From: Armigeres subalbatus
Taxonomy: Eukaryota; Arthropoda; Insecta; Diptera; Culicidae
Length of the DNA: 64,000 nt
Assembly: GCF_024139115.2 (NCBI RefSeq)
Contig: NC_085139.1
Span: 254,234,067 to 254,298,066 of the forward strand
Direction of reading: 5' to 3'
The position numbers and the translations under genes are program-made. Shown piece by piece: positions 34,672-45,583 of the stretch. Numbering within the stretch: position 1 is the stretch's first letter; each line of letters opens with the position of its first letter. The notes under the pieces were generated by a model, which did not search any database, was not told the DNA's origin, and worked only from the letters and a program-made list of their open reading frames with translations.

Positions 34672-34718
34672 CCCTATTTATACCATTTCGGTAGATTTGT
34701 ATAAAGGGATTATATCAT
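34672..34718. repeat. Inverted partner of 55990-56033
   Basis: CCTATTTATACCATTTCGG and TAGATTTGTATAAAGGGATT here are matched in reverse complement at 55990-56033 with about three differences. The two copies bracket the whole nested stack plus the 55023 fold-back. They may be the termini of one older transposon, or two separate copies in opposite orientation. Confidence 0.6.
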
Positions 34719-34744
34719 AATCAAACGCACAAGTTAGTACAACT

Positions 34745-35251
34745 CCCCGCAACACGCAATTTTTGCCTTCCGCTATTTCTCACCTTCCCATTAATCATCG
34801 TAGAACATCACGTCAAACGTTTACGGTATACTACCAAAACGTACGCGGTCTCCGTACCAAAACGCTCGATCTATCTTTGGCTTTGTCCAATAGTGACTAC
34901 GACGTCATTGCTCTCACGGAAACTTGGCTCCACGATAACATCGAGAATACCGAGCTCACAGACAATTACACGATATATCGTTGTGATAGGAATGAAAGCA
35001 CTAGCAGCTGTCTGCGCGGCGGCGGAGTGCTGATCGGCGTGAGAAATGGGATAAAAAGTATGCCTGTTAGCGTTGCTGGATGTGAACAACTAGAGCAAAC
35101 TATCGTTCGTATATCTTTTCCTGACCTCGACTTATTCGTTTGCACAGTATATCTGGCACCCAATAGTGAGGCGCTCCTGTACGAACAATATTCTATTTGC
35201 ATCGGAAAACTGCTCGATCTGGCCGGTGATCAAGGCCTCGTTTTGATTATT
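34745..35251 (+). pseudogene. Element C, endonuclease N-terminal half (interrupted by element B)
   Basis: Open frame with the start of an APE-type endonuclease: FTVYYQNVRGLRTKT, DVIALTETWL (catalytic Glu), YTIYRCDR, RGGGVLIGV, FVCTVYLAPNS. It ends at GLVLII where element B enters. The next residues, GDYNLPHLCW, lie at 52590 onward. No ORF1 is seen upstream, so the element is probably 5'-truncated near 34720. Lack of RNase H and the C-terminal style indicate the Jockey/CR1 group; the clade is not resolved. Confidence 0.87.
35243..35251. repeat. Target-site duplication of element B, left copy
   Basis: TTGATTATT at 35243-35251 is repeated at 52581-52589. Joining across it restores the endonuclease frame of element C without gaps. 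Confidence 0.85.
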
Positions 35252-35697
35252 TGGCTGTTGTTGTTGTTGTTTTTTTATTATTGACATTTTACACCATGGG
35301 AGTGTATTCATGTCCAGAAAATTAAGTATTTTTAATGTAATTTAACAATTAAGATTCATAAAGAAAATATCATGCATATCTTATCTGCTTTTCGTTGATG
35401 TTGTTTCTGGACTGGTTTTTCCGACTTCTTATTTGCTCCTTCTGTTGTACTGCTCTCGTTGTATTTCTCCTTTCCCATGTTTATTCTTTTCATTCACTTT
35501 CACTCTAATGTTACATATTCACTTCAGTCAGCTCCTTTTTTTTTCTCTTTTGCTTCTGGATTCTTAATCACTGTTCTTTTTCTTCCACCTTATCATCTTC
35601 TAAATCACTTTTGATATCTGCGTCGTTGCCTTAAACTTCTTCTTTCAGCTTCGTCATTTTCTTCTTCTCACATAACCACCTTTATTTCGTCTCCTTC

Positions 35698-36250
35698 TTA
35701 AAGCTTCGTATATAACTTAGTTTCTTGTAAGAAATTCAGCAAACGTTTTTCCTTGTCAGCATCATTTCCTAAGGCCAGGTATAGGCTGTCTGGGTCGATT
35801 TCAAATTTTATTCTTGGTTCTTCATATTTTCGGCAGTGCAGGATCAGATGACGAACATCTACGATTGTTCCACAGCATTCACATGTTGGTGGGGTTGATT
35901 TATCCAACAGAAACTCATGTGTTAGTCTCGTGTGTCCTATCCGTAGCCTCGTTAGAATTCGTTGGTCGATGAAACGTTCTTGATCAATCCACTTTTCGGT
36001 TCCATATTTTACCTCTCTCAATTTAACATTTGTTGAGCGATGCCATCTGTTACTCCATTGGCGATGTATTTTCTGCATCTTTCCCAGGGATTGCGACATT
36101 TATTGGTGGGCGATTTCGAGCATCACCGGCGAGGTGATCTGCTACTTCATTGCCATGAATGCCGGCGTGTCCAGGGATCCAGCAGAGTTTTATAGGGCGG
36201 TATCAGGTTTTCAATTTTTTTAATCCATGGGTGTTGTGATTTACCAGATT
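35698..36250 (-). pseudogene. Element B ORF2, C-terminal segment
   Basis: 133 codons (36099-35698) with LRIGHTRLTHEFLL, then the CCHC-like CECCGTIVDVRHLILHC, and the end LLNFLQETKLYTKL before a stop at 35698. Between 36100 and 36250 the rest of RNase H (PGHAG, final Asp region) is readable only in mixed frames. This segment is shared closely with element A (13453-13700). Confidence 0.85.
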
Positions 36251-37342
36251 ATATAGCCGACAAGCAGCTGGCAGAATCAGATAGGATAATCATAGGGTTC
36301 GATATCCGAGTGTTGACTGCCGATTTAATAGCAAATGCCTCCGCAGAAAAAACACTGCACTGTTGGGGTAGACCTATCGATTTCCGAACGTTCTCGTAGT
36401 ACACACCTGCTCCAACAGTGTCGTTCCCTTTGGATCCGTCGATGTATACCACCGTTGTATGCTGGAACCGGCCTTCTAGAAACTTCTGCACTGTTGGACG
36501 TACTATCGCCGGTGGATCTCCTGCTTTCAGTTGTTGTTTGATGTTCCATACAATTTGTGGCTTAGTTTCATACCAAACACGATTTCCGAGACGTTTTTTC
36601 GCAGCAATGGTTGGAATTGGTGTACCTGTCAATGCCAATAAACGGTTATTCGCTCTATTGACAACAGGGAGATCAACATTTCTACTATCTTTTTCCATCA
36701 TACGGATTGCAGTGCGTGTCAAATATTGCAGAACCATGAGGTCAAATGGTAGTGTCCCTGCTTCCGCCATGATTGCTATGACCGGACTGGTAACGTATGC
36801 GCCAGTAGCAAGCCGGACCATCTGATTATACACAGGGGCAAGTGTTTGTATGACCGAATCTTTTGCTCTACTGGCCAATGTCATACCGTAGACGAGACGT
36901 GAGGTGATAATAGCTGATCCGATGCATAACAGTGAGGCTCGGTTGCCGCGTGGTAGTTTGGCACCGATCATTCTTATTAAATGTAGTCTTGTATCGCAGG
37001 CTGATTTTACTAGCTGGAAATGCTTCTTGAACGAGAGTGTTCGGTCAATGGTGACACCGACGATCTTCAACATCCTTGTTGGTGGTATGTCTATTCGGTC
37101 AATACTGATGTTGCTGCTAGGTTCCCGACGAGCATTTGGACTGCCGTAGAAAATTTTTGATTTCTCAGCTGAAATTCTGAAGCCAACACTTTTCGCCCAT
37201 ATGTTTACTGCTTTTACTGCGGATTGCAAATTACGAAACAGCACCTGTTTTTTATTCCTTCGTACTATTAGCAGGATATCGTCCGCATACAGAAGCACGG
37301 ATACTGTGTGCGGGACGACTTTGAAAATTGGTTGCATTGCTA
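36249..37342 (-). pseudogene. Element B ORF2, RT palm end, thumb and RNase H
   Basis: One open frame running minus from the MITE junction. It has FKVVPHTVSVLL, YADDILLIV (catalytic Asp pair, about 37270-37296), IGAKLPRGNR, PVYNQMVR, and RNase H VVYIDGSKGND, SAEAFAIK, LSDSASCL. It ends early at 36249 after the third RNase H carboxylate. Relative to element A this frame is long and clean, so B was less damaged here. Confidence 0.87.
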
Positions 37343-37848
37343 GGGGAGAACGGTCCAAAATGCACCCCTTAAGCTTTTTCGATGTTTTCGCCCATATAAA
37401 CAAGAATACCCAACCATTTCAACGTATAGGTGCAAAATTTACAAACCCAGCTACATTTCACAATGATCTCCTATTCAAAACAATAAGGTTTTCATAACTT
37501 TTTAACGCATTTAAAAAATGTTTTAAAAATAGGCCTGGGGCAAAACGCCCGAATGGTGGTGTAAAATGACTCAATTGCATGTAAAATAATGGTGAACGCA
37601 TGGTTGTTTGTTTTTTCTTAATGGATTGAGCTGCAATCTTACGGATGTGGTGGAAGAATAGCAAATCGTTAAATTTGAGTGAATATGAAGGGATTTTGCT
37701 AATTTTTTCCAATGGAGCTCAATGATGGATAACTAATTATGAATTGTAATGGTAATATTCGTTCATAAATGTCCTACAACAGATTATATGAGTGATTTTA
37801 TGAGTGAGGCCATTTTGCCCCAGGGGTGCATTATGCACTGTTCTCCCC
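37343..37848. mobile_element. 506-bp TA-flanked MITE inside the RT of element B
   Basis: The 5' terminus GGGGAGAACGGTCCAAAATG and the 3' terminus (reverse complement GGGGAGAACAGTGCATAATG) form imperfect inverted repeats followed by CACCCC. TA flanks both ends (37341-37342, 37849-37850). Removing the insert plus one TA rejoins the RT frame exactly at LFLVAMQPI. TA duplication suggests mobilisation by a Tc1/mariner-type transposase. No coding capacity. Confidence 0.9.
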
Positions 37849-38806
37849 TACTAAGAACAGCGTGACCGATAGTACCGACCCTTGAGGTACACCATTCTCC
37901 AGCGGCATTTCACGTGATAGATGTCCTCCCACGTTTACGCGGAATGTTCTATTAGCGAGAAAACTATTCAAGATGTTGTACATCCTTCCACTTATCTGCC
38001 ACTTTCGGAGGGTGCGAAGAATGCCGAATTTCCATGTTGTGTCATACGCTTTGGAGAGGTCTAATGAAGCAATTAAACAGTGTTCGTCTGTGTTCGGCAA
38101 CGAGTTGTCTAGCTCTGCCAGATATGTATCAATGCCGTGACCAACTCTAAAGGCGTGTTGTCTTTTGTCAAGCCGCCCATTTTTTTCAAGCTCCGTTGTC
38201 AGCCTCCTATTCACGATGCGCTCGAAAACCTTTGCTATGCAGTTGGTTAGAGTTATGGGACGAAAAGCAGCAGGACCAGCCTCGGAGGAGTTTGGTTTTG
38301 GAATTGGTATAATGATACCTGTTCGCCAACTGGAGGGAAAATCACCACTACGCCATACTCGGTTTAGAAGTCCCAGTAGAGCTGTCTTTACGGATAGGGG
38401 TAGTCGTTGCAGCATTGGATACCCTACAGAGTCTGGGCCTGTGGAGGCACTGCGCCCTTTATCGAGTGCCCACAGCAGCTCATGAAGTGTGAAATCCGAA
38501 TTATAAATTTCATCGGTTTCTGGTAAGTGATCTACGCGATTCCGTTCTGCTTTTTCTTTGGCCATTTTAAACAATGGAGAATAGCTTGAGGTCGCCGATC
38601 TTTCGTAGTAGTGCTTAGCAAGCTCTTCTGCTACTTCTTCTGCCTTATCTGTGCAACCGTCGTTTCGTTTGATAACAGTCGTAGTGTATTTTCTCTTACC
38701 TCTTAGTGTGTTGACGGTCTGCCACATCTCTGCTGTGGTGCTGCTTGGAGATATTTTTCCCACAAACTCCTCCCAAGATTGATTCTTTGCGTCCTTCACT
38801 GTTTGC
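37849..38806 (-). pseudogene. Element B ORF2, reverse transcriptase fingers and palm
   Basis: About 320 codons: AKNQSWEEF, TAEMWQTVNTLRG, GRSASTGPDSVGYP, IPIPKPN, FRPITLTNC, HAFRVGHGIDTY, ASLDLSKAYDTTW, FLANRTFRVNVGG, GVPQGSVLSV. It ends where the MITE enters at 37848. Motifs are complete and in one frame, in contrast with element A. The N-terminal side is interrupted by the solo LTR at 38810-39189. Confidence 0.88.
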
Positions 38807-38809
38807 TAC

Positions 38810-39189
38810 TGTAACAGGTTAACTGTTCGGCGGGTGATATCTTTAAAAACGTTACACACTCGTCGAACGTTCAAACTAAACTGTTTATCAATTAAAATTC
38901 TTAACTTAACTTGAGCTCCCATTTGGAGGTACCTGAAGTCATTATATAAATCACACCGTCGACACTATCGTGCGACGGGTAGCATGGGAACAGCTTGCCC
39001 TGGGAAAAACCATAAAGCGATGACTCTGTAAAACGACACTTCCAAAACGAAGTGCATAAGCATTGCAAAAGGCATCGACTTGATGAGTCGCTGGATTATG
39101 GAGTCTAGAATTATATACGGCATGCCGCAAGGAATGCGATTTTATGGAATTGAACTAGGGTCGGTGACATACGTGATACGCATGCTACA
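38810..39189. mobile_element. Solo LTR (380 bp) inside element B
   Basis: The insert begins TGTAACAG and ends GCTACA (TG...CA with a TGTA/TACA inverted terminus). CTAC flanks both sides (38806-38809 and 39190-39193). The flanking RT linker of element B resumes on both sides. A 4-bp TSD fits a Ty3/gypsy-type LTR left after recombination. It is unrelated by eye to the 209-bp LTR at 45375. Confidence 0.62.
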
Positions 39190-39193
39190 CTAC

Positions 39194-40180
39194 TGAGTTT
39201 GCTTTCCGGAATTTTTCCAGTGCATCAAATGTTTCTAACCCCGCTGCTCTGATACGTTTAAGTGTTCTCAGTGCCTTCCGACGTTGCTTGATTGCCTTTT
39301 TAACTTCAGGAGATCACCATGGTACTGATTTTCTTCCATTTTACCGGTTCGGGGTATGCTAGCTGTAGCAGCTGTTAGGATATGTTCTACGAACTCATTT
39401 ACTTCTATTACATCACCTGGTTTAATGCTGTCTGCAATCAATCGCTCGTATTTCACCCAATCTGCTTGATCGTAAATCCATCGTCTTTTTTTCTTTTCTA
39501 CTGACGACCAACTTGGTGCCGATACGATGATCGGAAAATGATCGCTATTATGAGCGTCCAGAAGGGTTTGCCAGACAAATCTTTGAGCTAGCATCTCGGA
39601 ACATATTGTAAGATCCAATGCTGACGTAGATCCGGATGCAGGATCAATGCGTGTGTGCGATCTATCGTTCAGGATGATCAAGTGTTTTGTTAGCGTTTTC
39701 TCGGCAATGTAGCGGCCAAGTGTACTTGAAGTTGTGGAGCCCCACGCAGGGTGATGCGCATTGAAGTCGCCCAGAAGTAACAATGGCGCTGGTAGCCGTT
39801 CAAGTAGATCGTCTAGTTTGCTTTGACACTGTTGCGTATTTGGAGGGATGTATATTGATACTACTGTTAATGGGGTAGGGAGATGAATCCGGACTGCTAT
39901 AGCTTGGATATCAAGGTTGATATCGATGCGTTCAAAAGGCACGTTTTGTCGGATGGCAAGGCCTACTCCTTGTTGCCAATATCGACGACTTCCAGTTTCG
40001 AGAAGAAGAGTGTAGTTGTTGCCCACAAAATTGGTTGGAACTACTCGGTTGTCTGCTTTAGTTTCCTGCAAAGCTATGATACATGGTTCATGCTTGTTAA
40101 TCAGTAGTTTGAGTTCACTGATATTGGAACGTAGACCACGTATGTTCCACTGCAGTGCGAAGCATTTGCGGGTTCATCGC
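39194..40180 (-). pseudogene. Element B ORF2, APE endonuclease
   Basis: Main frame 40071-39268. It begins at the catalytic LQETKADN region and continues LLETGSRRYWQQGVGLAIR, LLLLGDFNAHHPAW, SHTRIDPASGSTSALDLTIC, NSDHFPIIV, then the RT linker (WIYDQADWVKYERL). The upstream residues (LRGLRSNISELK style) continue to about 40180. All endonuclease motifs are present, including the SALDLTIC block that element A has lost. The 3' side shifts frame near 39310 before the solo LTR. Confidence 0.87.
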
Positions 40181-40944
40181 AGCTCATTGTGGAGGATACC
40201 GATGATGACGATGATGATGATGAAGTAGTAAGATAGATTGGATGCCAGGAGAAGGCAGAGGATGCAAGGCACTCTTGACTAGTTTCATTCTCGTTCACCC
40301 GAATATCCACTTCACTAGAGAGGGAAGATGTTACATCACACTCTCCTTCCTAGAACATCGACGTAGAGCGGCTCCGATAAGCAGTTGAAAAGTGTTGTTT
40401 TTGTAATAATGGAGATGGGCGGGTATTTTACTGCAGTTGTTGAGAACGGGCTTCACTGGTGGCAGGTCGGGAGGAGAATTGCGAGGGCCGAACATCAGGT
40501 AGATGGATGCCACCGGGCAGATCCTTACATAGTAGGAAGTGGGGAAGCTACTTCCATCTCTTCTTCACCAAACCAGTTGCTAGACACAACGACGTTAGTG
40601 GTGCTAGGAAGGCTGTAGTTGTATGTGTTGCGCCGGGTGTGTTGTGCAGTTGATAGTGTTACGGCTATGTTTGCGATTGTGCTAGGTTCATTGTCAGTAG
40701 TTCTAGGTAGGGAAGGGGGTTTCATTCTGCTTCTACATGGTCGACCGCAGAGGGGATTCTCTGTCAACGCGTTGGGGTAAGGCGGCCCGGACAGATCCTC
40801 CCACCTGCTGCGCTCTCACCTGTGAGAGTGAAAGGGATACTACACTTTCCTCCATTCAAGTCGATTGTTTCCGGGGTCCAGTTCGTTTGTCAGGTAAGAA
40901 TTGCTGGTCGGTGATCGTATGGTGGGCCATTGGTGGCTCTTGCT
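40181..40944 (-). other. Element B ORF2 N-terminal extension and middle region, decayed
   Basis: The minus strand holds a Ser-rich run near 40200-40225 (TCA/ATC repeats) and short stretches similar to the middle frame of element A (ESVVSLSL, RAQQVGGS near 40800-40870). No long frame remains. It lacks the hairpin-bearing 215-bp repeats of element A. Confidence 0.6.
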
Positions 40945-41289
40945 TTATCGAACATGCTTGAGAGATGTTTCTCCGAACTCATTTTCATCGGCGTTTGCAG
41001 TTTCCTGATTAATACTAGTTTTTTCGTTAACTTTCTTTGGAGGTGGGCTTTGTCTACCGGGTGATGTGTGGTTGCTTCTATTATGTCTCTTGTTCTTTTT
41101 GCCATTTTCACTAGGTTTGGGTGGCACTATTGCTGGTGACCTATTTCGAAGTTGCATAGATGGTCCAGGTATTTGAGAATCTCCGAACTGCTTTGCTATT
41201 CTTTGCTGGTGTGTAAATTCTGCTGGTAAGGGAAGGGTTCGCTGGCGGCTGAAGTCGGCTTGACTGTTTGCATTGTTTTGAATATGCAT
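40945..41289 (-). pseudogene. Element B ORF1, C-terminal tail
   Basis: About 114 codons of basic, Ser/Pro/Asn-rich sequence. It has QLRNRSPAIV and GRQSPPPKK, and the end ENEFGETSLKH aligns with the ORF1 tail of element A (RSRNNSPAI, SPPPKKP, FSGEESAVSD). The zinc-knuckle segment that should precede it is missing; unrelated repeats start at about 41290. Confidence 0.72.
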
Positions 41290-42340
41290 TGGGTTTAGAC
41301 AGTTGCTGGGATTGCATTTAATACCCTAGTGACGAAAGCTGGAAGATGCGCAGTAGAATCGTACTGGGCCCATAACCTATTGGAGATATGGGAACCCCCT
41401 CACAAAGAAAACACAATACTAGAGTATCCTCCAACCTATGGCAGGCTACTAATTGATACTTTTGCCAAGAGCTGCAGCTCTTCCTAATCTTGAACAGATC
41501 GCTTCCTAATCTTGATGTTAATCGTTAATTTATCGTTATCGCCGATAAAGTTAATTGTGTTCAACGTAATCGCTTGCTGCGATAAAGATGAATCAACTCA
41601 ACTATTATCGGAGTTCTATAATTTAACGTAAGTTAACTCGATAATTTAACAATAATGGGGTTGATAGATTACGCGATTAAAGTTGGTATATAATTTTGAC
41701 ATAAGCCGAGAATTGGACAAATTGATTGCAGCCTGTTGACCAGAGTTGATTTTGATCGAAGCGATACACCAAAAAAATTAGGCAGAGCATCGGGGTCGGA
41801 CCACTTGTACTTGCGCATGTGCTGGAAAGTTTGTTGTACGAACGTCGATTGGAAGGACATGAATTGGATCAAGAATTGTTTTGGAGGCAAGATGCTCAGG
41901 AAGACTGACTCAATGTTGGGCGGCGCGAGGAGAATGTCAGCTAGTGTACACAACCTCGCTGTAGACGGAATATGGGGAGGAAGCAGGCGCCAAATAGATG
42001 TAGCTGATCTTATACTGTAGATACTTGTTGTTTAATTAATAGAGAGCTGAAGCTGCTGGAAAAAGTATAAGTCAGTAGCCCTCCATTGAGTGGTATAGGG
42101 GAATCTAATATTTTTTGTGAAGGTGTTCTATTAACTATCTCCGATATTTTCATGACTGTTCCTCTCTTACTAATTTAATAATAAGATGATATCGAATGTG
42201 CATCACAAAGAACATTGGCTCCATACGAACTTGAAAAAAAAAATCATGTTTGATGGGAGGTATAAAAATATAATATCAGTTTATCACCTAAGTTGGGTGT
42301 AAGAAGAAAAATTACACTGTTTGCGAACCAGAAATGAAAC
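41290..42340. other. No recognisable gene inside element B
   Basis: About 1 kb of mixed sequence. 41500-41660 is AT-rich with TTAACG/CGTTAA-style motifs. The open frame near 41736-42020 has no familiar motif. Probably inserted repeats whose ends I cannot define. Confidence 0.4.
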
Positions 42341-42344
42341 AGTA

Positions 42345-42465
42345 TTTTTGTCCCGGGTATCCCGGGATTTTCGGGATTTCAAAAATAATATCCCGGGAAT
42401 CGGGAAATCTCGAATTTTCCTTAATCCCGGGATTTTTTGTCCCGGGATGTCCCGGGATGGAAACT
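42345..42465. repeat. CCCGGGA palindrome cluster
   Basis: Within 120 bp, TCCCGGG/CCCGGGA occurs about seven times in both phases, interspersed with TTTCGGGATTT and ending TGTCCCGGGATGGAAACTC. Highly self-complementary. This resembles the terminal palindromic part of a short DNA element. I see no TSD. Confidence 0.75.
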
Positions 42466-42747
42466 CTAGACGAGAGACATGTTTGTGAATTGGTGTTTGG
42501 GAATCCATGAATCAAACTACTCCTTCAAGAAACCATGAGTACGAGCAGATTGAATCCATCAAATATTATACCTACGGGACGGAGATGCTTCCAACCTAAT
42601 TATTCAGGATACCCATTTTGTTTCGGTACATCGGTGAGGCTAATCTGGGTCTCTGTTGGTAAGTTATAAGTGCTTCCTACTTTTGTAAGGCCTGTCATTC
42701 CAAGCGAGGTAAGAGGTTTTATTTTACAATTTAACATGAGTGATCTC

Positions 42748-43048
42748 GGGGGGGGGGGGGCTCCTTAGCCGTGCGGTAAAACGCGCGGCTACAAAGCAAG
42801 ACCATGCTGAGGGTGGCTGGGTTCGATTCCCGGTGCCGGTCTAGACAATTTTCGGAGTAGAAATTGTCTCGACTTCCCTGGGCATAAAAGTATCATCGTG
42901 TTAGCCTCATGATATACGAATGCAGAAATGGTAACTTGGCTTAGAAACCTCGCAGTTAATAACTTTGGAAGTGCCTTATGAATACTAAGCTGCGAGGCGG
43001 CTCTGTCCCAGTGTGGGGATGTAATGCCAATAAGAAGAAGAAGAAGAT
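42748..43048 (+). mobile_element. tRNA-derived SINE, about 300 bp
   Basis: The tRNA-like head has an A-box-like TTAGCCGTGCGG (42765-42776) and a B box GGTTCGATTCC (about 42822-42832). It is followed by a conserved SINE body (ATTTTCGGAGTAGAAATTG, TCGTGTTAGCCTCATG) and a GAA-repeat tail at 43032-43047. A second copy starts at the window's right edge. GATCTC occurs on both sides (42742-42747, 43052-43057) and may be part of a TSD. Feilai-type SINEs of Aedes are tRNA-related; I infer but cannot confirm that identity. Confidence 0.85.
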
Positions 43049-43049
43049 G

Positions 43050-44250
43050 AAGATCTCAGCATTAATGTGTAACCTAAGGGTTGTTACTGCGAGCATTCAA
43101 GCGAATGATGTTGCTACCTGTTGCTACCACGTCAGCGTCGATCATCTGTCTCTAGTTGTCTCTTCAGAATTATATGAGAATTTTCTTACGTTATACCGTC
43201 ACCCGACAGTGTGACGACGCTTTGGAAATAAAAAAATAAAAAAATGTCGCTCGGGAAAATCCGGTTATCAGTGTAATAAAAAAGTTTTGGTTTTCAAAAT
43301 GTATCTTGTCGATGTATAGTCGACATATGTTTCAACAAAATGCGATGCACAAGCAAAATTATTGATACTAATGATAAATTATTTCATGCCATATTTCTCA
43401 ATTTTTGTGTGGCGTAAATTTAGAGTAAAATGGCCGATGTGATATATTATTCATCGAAAAATAAATGATGCTCACTGAATCTTACACACAGAATATTTAA
43501 TATTCACCAGACGGTCAAATATTTAAATTTTTTAGTTGAGGTCTTTCTTTATAAATCATTACTTATTTTGAATAGATAGCTATCTGGTTATTCAAAATGA
43601 TATCCGATTTAAATATTTGAATACGTAATTAAATAATGTGAATATTTTGAAATTCGTTTCCATCAGAATAGTTTTATAATCATATATTCTGAATACTTTC
43701 ACAGAAATTTGAATTTTGAAACTAATTCGAAATACGTGAGCTTCCAAGAGATCGAAGATGTTTTCCACTGGATTTTGGATACAGCTGGATCAGAATTCAG
43801 GCACATGCTGGAGGATGGAAACGAGGCTAGATTTCAAGTGCTTTTCTACGATATTAAACATCAACCTGAAATGAACTTCAATCAACTGCAGATATGGTGA
43901 GTCCGTTTCATGCTTGTAATATAAATTGATTTCACTAAATACGGGCTAGGGTCACAGATGTGTATTAATGATGTATATCATTGATATAAATCTTCATCCC
44001 GGAAGTGTAAATATACTGCAAATGTCGCTTTGATGTCTGAGTGTATTTATGCGGGGCTTACTGTGCTGAAAATTACCTCAAGATGAGGTCTGTAGCTTCT
44101 TGTTATAGGGTCTTTGGATGCACAGTAGAGCTACCACCTTCTATCTCCAGGGCTAAAAATGTTTTCATCTATTGCATTGTTCTGCTTTGTGCAGTCAATA
44201 ATTAGTGCACGTTCGAATGTTTTCCTTCTGCTTCTCTACACCTTGCACAT
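43050..44250. other. No recognisable gene
   Basis: AT-rich. 43250-43690 is rich in ATATTTAAAT-like motifs with several inverted TATTTAAAT pairs. The 63-codon frame at 43709-43900 has no motif I recognise, though its codon use looks more protein-like than the surroundings (ENF, GSEFRHML). A host exon or decayed gag cannot be excluded. Confidence 0.35.
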
Positions 44251-44253
44251 CGT

Positions 44254-44660
44254 TTGCCAAGATTTTCCAGTAAGCAGAGCGATCGGCCGGTCGTTGAAAT
44301 TAAAGCCCCAAACGCAATACAACGGAACGGCGACGGAAACGGAAAATTTGACAGTTAGCCCATATATTTTCTGTCAAATTTGCCGTTTCCGTCGCCGTTC
44401 CGTTGTATTGCGTTTGGGGCTTAAGTTTTGCTTTGTGCGGAAAGCAAAACGATCGGCCGGTAATCGAAATTTTGTTCTGCATTGTGTGAGTGAGTGAATT
44501 AATCATAAAGTCTAAATTTGTTTCTTTCCAGTCGTGTTTCTCCAGTAAGCAGGACGACCGGCCGGACGTCGAAATTTAGTTTTGCTTTGTGCGGAAAGCA
44601 AAACGATCGGCTGGTCACCGAAATTTTGTTCTGCATTGTGCGGGGGAGTAAATTTATCAG
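44254..44660. repeat. CGATCGGCCGG-containing tandem units
   Basis: Three to four copies of a unit with (CG)ATCGGCCGGT..TCGAAATTTTGTTCTGCATTGTG and GCTTTGTGCGGAAAGCAAAAC. They lie near 44275-44300, 44425-44490, 44550-44590 and 44600-44640. The first copy is split by the palindrome at 44303-44424. Confidence 0.78.
44303..44424. mobile_element. 122-bp near-perfect palindromic MITE
   Basis: The arm AAGCCCCAAACGCAATACAA (and on to CGGAAACGG, TTTGACAG) is mirrored by its reverse complement ending TTGGGGCTT, with a 16-bp loop (TTAGCCCATATATTTT). TTAA-like ends (ATTAAAG... and ...GCTTAAG) hint at a TTAA or TA target. It splits one unit of the surrounding tandem repeat, so it inserted after that array formed. 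Confidence 0.88.
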
Positions 44661-45098
44661 AAAGTGAAAATTTAGCTCGCATCCAGTTGTGTAGTGGGGT
44701 CAATAATTTAAATAATTAGCGTTCGTTCGATTGTTTTTGTTTTAAATGAAACTACACGCTATACACGGCATACCGTTTACCAAAACGAACCCTGCCACAC
44801 TCCCTACCCCATATATCCAACATCCCAGTGATTTCTCGTGGAAGTGCAGATGACTCGTCGGCTTCTATCAAAGCGAGTATCACGTCAACAATTTCCTACC
44901 TATTCCTCAATTGACCTGCATTCGGACACGGCCGGCGCTGGTATTGCTTATTTTTGGGTCATCAGTTCTTACACATTGAAGGTGATGTTAGTCCCAAACT
45001 TCATCTGTTGGTTCTCTGTGTAATTACAGCTGACCTGGCAATAACGGAGTAGCAACCGTGGGCGGTCAATCATGCTCATGCTCATGCTCATGCTCAAA
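44661..45098. other. Unclassified sequence with ATGCTC microsatellite
   Basis: No gene seen. (CATGCT)4 lies at 45071-45095, at the edge of the ORF1 fragment of element B. It marks the breakpoint where the middle of ORF1 is lost. Confidence 0.45.
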
Positions 45099-45099
45099 C

Positions 45100-45370
45100 G
45101 GGTCAATTCAAAGCAGGAAATCACACATCGACTTATATTCAGAGTTGGATGTTCCCGAATGATGACTTCGGTACCATCCATGAGCATGGATAGTTTTAGT
45201 AGTCTATCAGCCTGGACCTGACTTCTAACTTTCAGCATGTATCGTGTTCCCCTAGCTTCCGTTGATGCTCCTTCGATTGGTCCACCTGCGGCTTTCTCCA
45301 CCGATATCCCAACAATGAATGGACCATCCGGCAGTGGCCTACTATCGTCCTTTGGGATCAACTGTAGATA
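45100..45370 (-). pseudogene. Element B ORF1, N-terminal part beyond the gypsy insertion
   Basis: About 90 codons: LQLIPKDDSRPLP, GPFIVGISVEKAAG, GPIEGASTEARGTRY, LMDGTEVIIREHPTLNISRCVISC. These align closely with element A ORF1 (NPFIIGKSVEA, LIDGTEVEVAPHPNLNVSRCVVSC). Its upstream codons are at 51922-52010 on the far side of the gypsy element, proving the insertion. Confidence 0.9.
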
Positions 45371-45374
45371 CGTT

Positions 45375-45583
45375 TGTGGTAGACGCTGCTATGGATAACC
45401 TACTCTATTCTATATTGAACGATTATATGATATCACTAACACCAATGTGCTCTATGGCGAGTCAGTTGAGTAGTCTACCGATCCTCCATCTACGACTAGT
45501 CTTCTCGCGTCTTTCGTACTGTGCGGCCGTAGTCTATCAATACGTTTCGACTGATTGAATAGTTGACGAGTTCGGCTACCACA
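45375..45583 (+). repeat. 5' LTR of the gypsy element
   Basis: Begins TGTGGTAG and ends CTACCACA (8-bp inverted terminus). It differs from the 3' LTR by C/A in the CTATTCTATATTG segment and by G/A in GTGCGGCCG. A TATATTGAAC segment near its 5' third may serve as a core promoter; this is weak. Confidence 0.96.

Noticed and set aside
42765..42840. Possible genuine tRNA gene
   Set aside because: The head has box-like motifs but is followed by a SINE body and GAA tail, and an independent second copy appears at 63947.
45100..45370. Host gene interrupted by the gypsy LTR
   Set aside because: The protein matches ORF1 of element A and continues at 51922-52010, so it is element B, not a host gene.
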